Assembly: GCA_905616455.1 (NCBI GenBank)
Contig: CAJQSW010000009.1
Coordinates: 62,001-126,000 of the forward strand
Length of the DNA: 64,000 nucleotides
From: an uncultured Candidatus Pelagibacter sp.
Lineage (GTDB): Bacteria > Pseudomonadota > Alphaproteobacteria > Pelagibacterales > Pelagibacteraceae
Reading direction: 5' to 3'
The notes below the pieces were generated by a model, which made no database searches, had not been told where the DNA came from, and saw nothing but the letters and a program-made list of their open reading frames with translations. The stretch's first letter is position 1. Each line of letters starts with the position of its first letter. The position numbers and the translations under genes were made by a program. Below are positions 58,640 to 64,000 of the stretch, one piece after another.

Positions 58640-59216
58640 GTCAATAGATTTTTATTTTGACTTTATTAGCCCCTACTCTTACTTAGCACATAAAAAAATA
58701 AAGATATTAAAAGAGAAAAAAAATGTTAATTTTAATTATAAGCCAATTCTTGTTGGTGCCCTTCATAATTTACAAGGCATAACTGCACCCGCTTTTATTA
58801 AACCAAAGCTAAAACACATGATAAGTGATTGTGATTTAATTGCAAAAAAAGATAAATCTAATTTTTTTTGGAATTCTAAATTTCCTATTAACTCATTAAA
58901 TATCATGCGTGGTTATATTTTTATAAATGATGAAACTAAAAATTTATACCTGGATTTAATATTTGATGCCTATTGGAAGGATGACCTAGACACTTCTAGT
59001 GAAGAAATCTTAAAAACCCTTCTTGAAAAATGTAAAATTAATTCAAATGAGTTCTTTGATGGTATTAAGGATCCTAAGATTAAAAATGAATTAAAAATCA
59101 TTACCCAAGAAGCTCACGATAATGAAATATTTGGTGCACCTAGTTTTGTTGTGAATGGTAAAATATTTTGGGGACAAGATAGATTGGAATTTGCTTTAGA
59201 CGAGTATAATAAATAG
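58632..59216 (+). CDS. DsbA-family 2-hydroxychromene-2-carboxylate isomerase-like
   Basis: Kappa-GST/DsbA fold protein of 194 residues. FYFDFISPYSYLAHKKIKIL at the N-terminus has the Ser-Pro active-site type (no CxxC), and the C-terminus FGAPSFVVNGKIFWGQDRLE is the HCCA isomerase signature. In streamlined marine bacteria this is often a general glutathione-dependent or unknown isomerase. It overlaps the ABA4-like gene by 8 bases. Confidence 0.85.
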   Translation: MIKSIDFYFDFISPYSYLAHKKIKILKEKKNVNFNYKPILVGALHNLQGITAPAFIKPKLKHMISDCDLIAKKDKSNFFWNSKFPINSLNIMRGYIFINDETKNLYLDLIFDAYWKDDLDTSSEEILKTLLEKCKINSNEFFDGIKDPKIKNELKIITQEAHDNEIFGAPSFVVNGKIFWGQDRLEFALDEYNK

Positions 59217-59217
59217 T

Positions 59218-59601
59218 TTAAACTATTTTAAAATTACTTTTACTTATTGCTGCAAACCCACCGTCTATGTGTGAAACTTTCTCAAAGCCCATTTCTTTTA
59301 AAGATTTAGCAGCAAGAGCTGACCTTAATCCACCTGCACAAAATAAAACCATCTCTTTATTCATATCGATTTTTCCACTTTTAAAATATGGACCTTCAGG
59401 ATCTAACCAAAATTCTAACATACCTCGAGGTATATGGTTTGAGTTTTCAATTCTGCCTGTTTTATCTAATTCACTTTTTTCCCTGATATCAATTAAGGTG
59501 CATGCATCATCATTAGATAACTTTAATGCTTCATTAGCAGTGATAGTCTTAACTTCCCTTAATGCTTCAGAAACTAGAGTTTGTGATGATTTAATAGCCA
59601 T
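59218..59601 (-). CDS. Rhodanese-like sulfurtransferase
   Basis: Single-domain rhodanese of 127 residues: DACTLIDIREKSELDKTGRI, and the active-site loop VLFCAGGLRSALAAKSL with catalytic Cys. The C-terminus GFEKVSHIDGGFAAI completes the fold. Cytosolic sulfur carrier or transferase with unknown partner. Its end faces the DsbA-like gene with one base between. Confidence 0.9.
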   Translation of the reverse strand: MAIKSSQTLVSEALREVKTITANEALKLSNDDACTLIDIREKSELDKTGRIENSNHIPRGMLEFWLDPEGPYFKSGKIDMNKEMVLFCAGGLRSALAAKSLKEMGFEKVSHIDGGFAAISKSNFKIV

Positions 59602-59633
59602 AATATTGTAAAAATTTAATCATAAACAATTAT

Positions 59634-60623
59634 ATGAAAAAAAGCATCATTAAAAAACTATTTATTAAGCTTTCAAAAGTTTTGGGTTATGAGATAATTG
59701 ATCAAAGTGATTTTAGTTCACCAACGCTTCAGAAAGAATTAAACGAAGATCTTTCAACCATAAATGAAAAATCAATTGTTTTACCATTGGGTGAAGTAAA
59801 AATTACCAAAAAAGTAAGTACTGTACTTATTATATTTAGAACTAACACTGATATTGAGATATGGGATCAAAATAAAAAGAGATTATTTGAAGAACCAAAA
59901 ATTGAATATTCGATAAGAGCTTTAAAATCACTAATAAGATCAATTAATTTTTCTAAAACAAAATACTCAAATATTAAATTTAAAACAATAATTGTTGATG
60001 ATAAATCCAAAGAAGAAAATTTAAACAAGATTAAGAAGCTTATAGATAGAAGTGGTTTAGATATAATTATTACACCTTTAAACCATGAGAAATATAAAGA
60101 TACGATCAAAAAACAAAAGAACGATCAAACCTTTTCAAATCTAGCAAGTTTGCTTCAATCTTATGAACTGGGAAAAGAACATGGTGAAGATTTAGTTTTC
60201 TTTGTTGAAGATGATTACTTACACTTTGAACCTATGATGGAAGAAATGATTGCATCATATGAAAGAATAGCTTCACAAGTTAATAAAGATATTTTTATGT
60301 GTCCTGCTGATTATCCATATTTGTATATGAACAATGAAAAAACAAATATTCTAATTGGAAATAAAAGACATTGGAGAACAATCAACCAAACTCTATGTAC
60401 ATTCATGACTACAAAGTCTTTATTAGATAAGTATTGGGATAATTTTTATAATACTTGCTTAGATAGAAATGATCCTTTTGAAAAACACTTAAATGAAATC
60501 TATTCAAAAGAATTTTGCATCTCACCTTTAAAAAGTCTTTCTTTACATTTAACAAATGTAAATTCTAGCTACGGGCTATCACCTTTTATTGATTACAAAA
60601 AACTTTGGGATGAAAATGAATGA
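59634..60623 (+). CDS. GT-A-type glycosyltransferase-like protein
   Basis: Protein of 329 residues. The first 65 residues are variable. From about residue 68 a nucleotide-sugar fold is visible: TVLIIFRTNTDIEIWD, TIIVDDKSKEENLNKI, and DLVFFVEDDYLHFEPMMEEM with a DxD-like EDD at about residue 196. Toward the end MTTKSLLDKYWDNF. Family is likely GT2-like, acceptor unknown. It overlaps the following pseudogene by 8 bases, so the two were probably once co-transcribed. Confidence 0.7.
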   Translation: MKKSIIKKLFIKLSKVLGYEIIDQSDFSSPTLQKELNEDLSTINEKSIVLPLGEVKITKKVSTVLIIFRTNTDIEIWDQNKKRLFEEPKIEYSIRALKSLIRSINFSKTKYSNIKFKTIIVDDKSKEENLNKIKKLIDRSGLDIIITPLNHEKYKDTIKKQKNDQTFSNLASLLQSYELGKEHGEDLVFFVEDDYLHFEPMMEEMIASYERIASQVNKDIFMCPADYPYLYMNNEKTNILIGNKRHWRTINQTLCTFMTTKSLLDKYWDNFYNTCLDRNDPFEKHLNEIYSKEFCISPLKSLSLHLTNVNSSYGLSPFIDYKKLWDENE

Positions 60624-61091
60624 ATTTGTTATTACAAAATTTAGTGATGATAAAGTAATTTCACTATATCCAAAAATATTAAAGGAATTAAAAAATCGAA
60701 ATATTATTAGAACTAATAATCTAGTTTGAGATCTAGGAGAATATTGATGTATAAAAAAATATAACGAAATTAGTGGTCTACCAAAACTAAAGGATGCACC
60801 AAAAAGCAAAAAAAATATAGATGCTATTAGTGTAAATGGAGAAAGATATGCAATTAAATCAACATCTGGATCAGGTACCGGAGTTTTTGCAAGTATTGCC
60901 ACAGATGATGATACTAAATTTTTTTTGAATATTTAATTTTAGTAATTTTCGATAAAGACTACACCTTAAAAGAAATCTTTGAATTAAATTGGGAACAATT
61001 TTTAAAATTTAGAAGATTGAAGCCTCCAGAAAATAAGCGGAATACTCCAATCACAAAAAATCTTAAATTTGACGCTAAAAAAATTTTTTAA
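60616..61091 (+). pseudogene. Decayed DUF6998-like gene with two TGA stops and a frameshift
   Basis: From ATG 60616 a frame reads LYPKILKELKNRNIIRTNNL V, then TGA at 60727-60729, DLGEY, TGA at 60745-60747, then CIKKYNEISGLPKLKD. The coding potential continues to FASIATDDDTKFF, where a run of eight T (60919-60926) is one T short. In the next frame it resumes EYLILVIFDKDYTLKEIFEL and ends at TAA 61089-61091. Restored, the protein would be about 158 residues, similar to DUF6998/restriction-endonuclease-like proteins whose motif is NVVGDYAEWLV. That makes the first TGA a likely mutated GGA (Gly) and the second a mutated TTA (Leu). TGG is used for Trp downstream. Confidence 0.75.
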
Positions 61092-61149
61092 TTAAAAGGC
61101 TTCAATAAAAGGGCTTATTATATAGCTATCAGTGAGGTATATTAGATTC

Positions 61150-62451
61150 TTAATCTCTGATTGCGTAAGCTCTTACACCAATTTCAGCAACATCTGTTCC
61201 AAGTTTTTCAGCTTCTTTACTGATACGTAAACCAACAGTTGCTTTCAAAGTTTTAAAGATAATAAATGAAAGTACAAAACTGAAAGAACAAACTGCTAAG
61301 ACACCTGTAAATTGAGTTCCAAAAGATGTATCTGGATTAGTAATTGGAGCAATTAATGTTCCAAATATTCCTGAGAACATATGAACTGGAATAGCACCAA
61401 CAACATCATCAAGTCCCCTTCTTTCTAAAAATTTTGTACCAAAGTACATTATTAAAGATCCAATTGAACCGATGGCTATGGCTAAACCTGGTGTAGGATT
61501 AAGAGGTTCGGCAGTGATTGCGACTAAACCAGCTAATGCACCATTCAACATCATGACCACATCTGTTTTTCTATCTAACAATCTTGTAACTATGGCACCT
61601 GTTACAACTCCTCCGGCACCAGCAAGGTGAGTGTTCATCGCAATTTTACTTATAGCTGTCACATCATCAAATGTTCCCATTTGAAGTTGGCTAAAGCCAT
61701 TAAATCCAAACCATCCAAACCATAATAAAAATGTTCCAAGTGTAACTAGGGGAATACTTGAGGCTGCAAAAGGAACTAATGATTTAGTTTCTCCTTTTTT
61801 TCCAAACCTTCCTTCTCTTGCACCTAAAACTATTACACCTGCTAAAGCTGCAGAACCACCACATGCATGCACTAGAGTTGATCCTGCAAAATCAGAAAAT
61901 CCTAATGTTGCTAGCCAGCCACCACCCCACTGCCAACCCATTGAAATTGGGTAAATAAATCCACCCATTAATGCTGCAAAAATAAAGAAAGGCCATATTT
62001 TAATTCTTTCAGCAACTGCACCTGAAACTATAGATACTGTTGCACAAACAAACATTGCTTGAAAAAACCAATCTGAACTATCTGAATAACCTGTTTCAAT
62101 ACTTGAATTAGCGCTCCAAATTTCAAGGGTTCCTATAAAACCACCCTCTGGTATTCCGTATGCTAAATTATAACCAAATAAAAAAAATACGATTGAACAG
62201 ATTGCAAATTTTCCTACATTTTTTGCTGCAATGGTGGACACACTTTTTGTAGTAACCAAGCCACATTCAAGCATACAAAAACCTGCCGCCATTAATGCAA
62301 CTAAAACTGAACCTATATAAAATGCTAAAGTATTAAAGATATACTGGCCTTCTGCTGATATTGTTGTTTCAGCATTACTAGCACTACACATGCTTAGTAA
62401 GAATAATAAACTAATAATTGGTGCTGTTATAATTTTAATTTTTTTTGTCAT
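61150..62451 (-). CDS. amt: Ammonium transporter (Amt)
   Basis: Eleven-helix ammonium channel of 433 residues with an N-terminal signal-like helix (IITAPIISLLFLLSMCSAS). Conserved features: LECGLVTTKS, FQAMFVCATVSIVSGAVAER, the twin-His pair in LVHACGGSAALAG and IPVHMFSGIFGTL, and DDVVGAIPVHMFSG. Mediates NH4+ uptake. No glnK/PII gene accompanies it, consistent with SAR11 gene content. The upstream 150 bases hold two hairpins, see the terminator entry. Confidence 0.95.
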   Translation of the reverse strand: MTKKIKIITAPIISLLFLLSMCSASNAETTISAEGQYIFNTLAFYIGSVLVALMAAGFCMLECGLVTTKSVSTIAAKNVGKFAICSIVFFLFGYNLAYGIPEGGFIGTLEIWSANSSIETGYSDSSDWFFQAMFVCATVSIVSGAVAERIKIWPFFIFAALMGGFIYPISMGWQWGGGWLATLGFSDFAGSTLVHACGGSAALAGVIVLGAREGRFGKKGETKSLVPFAASSIPLVTLGTFLLWFGWFGFNGFSQLQMGTFDDVTAISKIAMNTHLAGAGGVVTGAIVTRLLDRKTDVVMMLNGALAGLVAITAEPLNPTPGLAIAIGSIGSLIMYFGTKFLERRGLDDVVGAIPVHMFSGIFGTLIAPITNPDTSFGTQFTGVLAVCSFSFVLSFIIFKTLKATVGLRISKEAEKLGTDVAEIGVRAYAIRD

Positions 62452-62514
62452 TAAGATCCCCGAATTAAGTAATCACTTGTATTCTGGTCTTAGTTTTAAT
62501 CTAATGCTGATGTG

Positions 62515-62578
62515 TAAAAAGGGGTATGCTGTATTCGCATACACTAACAGCCTTATTACATTACTGTAAAAGGCTGTT
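62515..62578 (-). terminator. Tandem hairpins between HU gene and amt
   Basis: First hairpin 62546-62578: arms AACAGCCTT (62546-62554) and AAGGCTGTT (62570-62578), with an inner TTACA/TGTAA stem and a 4-base loop. Second hairpin GTATGC (62524-62529) and GCATAC (62537-62542) followed, in minus-strand sense, by CCC and TTTTT (A run 62516-62520). The second looks like an intrinsic terminator for the HU gene. The whole element lies in the 151-base spacer upstream of amt and might also be in the amt leader. Confidence 0.6.
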
Positions 62579-62602
62579 AATTAAATTCAATCGAGACTTT
62601 AT

Positions 62603-62878
62603 TTATTTATTGAACATCTCTTTAAGTGACTTAGCTGGTAAAAACTTAACCTTTTGAGAGGCACCGATTTGAATTTGCTCTCCAGTTCTAGGATTTCTTC
62701 CAACTCTAGCTTTTCTTTTTGCTACTTTGTAAGTTCCAAATCCAGCAATTTTCACTGTATCATCACCTTTTAAAGCATCTAGAATAGTGTTTGTAATTGT
62801 ATCAAAAGTTCGCTCAGCATCAGCTTTACTTAGGTTTAGAGAACCTGAAAGTTGTGCAATTAATTGTTTTTTGTTCAT
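62603..62878 (-). CDS. hup: HU-family DNA-binding protein
   Basis: Histone-like protein of 91 residues. MNKKQLIAQLSGSLNLSKAD starts the helical body, and the DNA-clamp arm KARVGRNPRTGEQIQIGASQ contains the RNPxTG tip. The C-terminus KVKFLPAKSLKEMFNK is standard. Short and complete; HU rather than IHF by its arm sequence and length. The 163-base spacer upstream to rseP likely contains its promoter, which I could not define. Confidence 0.95.
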   Translation of the reverse strand: MNKKQLIAQLSGSLNLSKADAERTFDTITNTILDALKGDDTVKIAGFGTYKVAKRKARVGRNPRTGEQIQIGASQKVKFLPAKSLKEMFNK

Positions 62879-63041
62879 TTTTTAGCTCCGGTTTTATTGA
62901 TTATTTCTCTTTATTTTACATAAAAGCCTATAAATCAAGCTTTTTATTAGTGTCTACTTAAATAAAAACAGCTATATATGGTAATTTGTTAAATTAATGT
63001 TGATTTTAATGGTTTATTTAACTTTAGAAAAAACCTAATAA

Positions 63042-64000
63042 CTAGAATAAACCAAGGTCTTTTATGTCATTAAACGTTGTAAAAAACATCAATGATAGCA
63101 ATAAAAACATTCCGATTCGAAAAAAGCCCTCTTGAACCTTTTGGCTTAAAGGGCGTCCTAGTATTTTTTCAATACTATAAAACATTAAGTGTCCACCATC
63201 TAACATTGGAATTGGGAATAAGTTTATTAAGCCTAAACTAATTGAGATATAAGCCATTAAACTAATAAATGGTAGAATGCCAAATTCTGCAACCTGGCCA
63301 CTGATTTTTGCTATTCTAATTGGCCCTCCTAACTGTGAACTATCACCAGAACCAGAGATCACGCTCCCAATGTATTTAAGAGAGGAAACACTTACATAAT
63401 AAACTTCATTAACTGCATAAAATAGAGCTTTAGCTGGACCTAATTTAACATGGTTTATCTCATTATTATAAGCTCCAAGCTTAATACCAACCATGCGCTT
63501 AGTTATTTTGTTGCCAAGATTATCTTCACTTTCAACAAGGTTAGGTTTTACCTCAAACATCAGATCTTGATCATACCTGTTCACTGTAAAACTGATAATT
63601 TCATCCGTAGACATCATAATAAATTTTGACACCTCCATGATGCTTTTTACTTTATTGCCGTCGATTGAAACAATAATATCCTTGTTTTTAAGGCCAGCAA
63701 CCATTGCGGGGCTATTTTTTTGAACTTCATTAATAACTGCTGGGGTAAAATCTTTTCCTGCAAAAATATATACAGAGAAAAATATGAGAATTGCTAATAA
63801 AAAGTTAGCTAATGGACCACCAAATACAATTAGTGCTCTTTGGTATAATGGTTTTAATACAAACAATTTATCTTGGTCTTCTTTATTATATTCTTTTATA
63901 ATTTTTTCATTATCAGCTTGGCTATAAACGTTTCTATCACCAAAAAATTTAACATAACCACCGAGTGGTATTATACAAATCTTCCAACGAGTGCCTGACT
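63042..64000 (-). CDS. rseP: RseP-type site-2 zinc metalloprotease (5' cut by edge)
   Basis: Intramembrane protease of the RseP family. The in-frame sequence continues to the right edge (PLGGYVKFFGD is read at about 63920-63960), so the annotated inner start is not the true one, and the HExxH motif lies outside. Inside are GPLANFLLAILIFFSVYI, a PDZ domain (ELNAPA-like NSPAMVAGLKNKDIIVSIDG), and the second active-site motif FPIPMLDGGHLMFY near the C-terminus. It acts in envelope stress or signal-peptide clearance. Confidence 0.93.
   Translation of the reverse strand, partial: SGTRWKICIIPLGGYVKFFGDRNVYSQADNEKIIKEYNKEDQDKLFVLKPLYQRALIVFGGPLANFLLAILIFFSVYIFAGKDFTPAVINEVQKNSPAMVAGLKNKDIIVSIDGNKVKSIMEVSKFIMMSTDEIISFTVNRYDQDLMFEVKPNLVESEDNLGNKITKRMVGIKLGAYNNEINHVKLGPAKALFYAVNEVYYVSVSSLKYIGSVISGSGDSSQLGGPIRIAKISGQVAEFGILPFISLMAYISISLGLINLFPIPMLDGGHLMFYSIEKILGRPLSQKVQEGFFRIGMFLLLSLMFFTTFNDIKDLGLF

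Noticed and set aside
60727..60747. Possible UGA-to-Trp recoding in the gene at 60616-61091
   Set aside because: TGG is used for Trp later in the same gene, homologue-like motifs expect Gly and Leu at the two TGA sites, and a frameshift follows, so decay is simpler. All other genes in the window end or avoid TGA normally.
1..64000. CRISPR array, prophage or insertion sequence
   Set aside because: No regularly spaced direct repeats, transposase, integrase or phage structural genes were seen.

Overview
The window is very AT-rich and densely packed. Many neighbouring genes overlap by 1 to 17 bases (TAATG and ATGA junctions are common) and spacers are tiny. The content and order (nuo operon, tRNA-Asp/tRNA-Val, lon-clpX-clpP-tig, taurine/sulfolactate genes, APS reductase with a membrane subunit, TRAP transporter) point to a SAR11 bacterium (Pelagibacterales, Alphaproteobacteria). 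This assignment is by recognition; no database search was run.

Layout. (1) 1-11673, minus strand: NADH dehydrogenase operon nuoA-B-C-D-E-F-G-H-I-J-K-L-M, with nuoM cut by the left edge. (2) 11758-17966: tRNA-Asp, tRNA-Val, then the proteostasis block lon, clpX, clpP, tig and tRNA-Leu. (3) 18067-21637: small and housekeeping genes, including a family 5 uracil-DNA glycosylase, a YbgC thioesterase and several small ORFs. (4) 21627-27009, minus: a probable operon of TRAP transporter (binding protein, small and large permease), NCS1 permease and SDR dehydrogenase, with a terminator-like attenuator after the binding-protein gene. (5) 27160-35061: GMC oxidoreductase, TerC-like protein, SDR, SGNH hydrolase, acyltransferase, M23 peptidase, FAH-type hydratase and a metal-ligand-poor M24 protein. 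(6) 35058-39663, minus: a carbohydrate or lipid modification cassette of SGNH protein, SxtJ, methyltransferase, a 49-aa DUF5989 protein and a NodU/TobZ-type carbamoyltransferase. A second DUF5989-like mini-gene sits beside an acyltransferase and another SGNH protein at 30089-32284. (7) 39753-49106: a sulfonate/sulfite island. Xsc and SuyAB release sulfite, two sulfite-exporter-like proteins could remove it, and AprABM could oxidise it to APS. (8) 49218-54473, minus: HIT protein, pabC-pabA-pabB, an MFS carrier and cystathionine beta-lyase. (9) 54547-60623: a 27-residue highly basic peptide, mnmA, DUF3553, cysQ, recX, an ABA4-like protein, a DsbA-like isomerase, rhodanese and a glycosyltransferase. 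(10) 60616-61091: a decayed gene with two in-frame TGA codons and a frameshift, which is unusual in a streamlined genome. (11) 61150-64000, minus: ammonium transporter, HU protein and rseP, cut by the right edge.

The observations most worth following are the carbamoyltransferase/DUF5989/SxtJ/SGNH cassette with its second partial copy, the sulfonate-to-APS island with an uncharacterised extra gene, the broken DUF6998-like gene, the 27-aa basic peptide, and a PabB-like protein carrying an Ala where PabB normally has its active-site Lys. No CRISPR array, insertion sequence, rRNA or integrase was seen.
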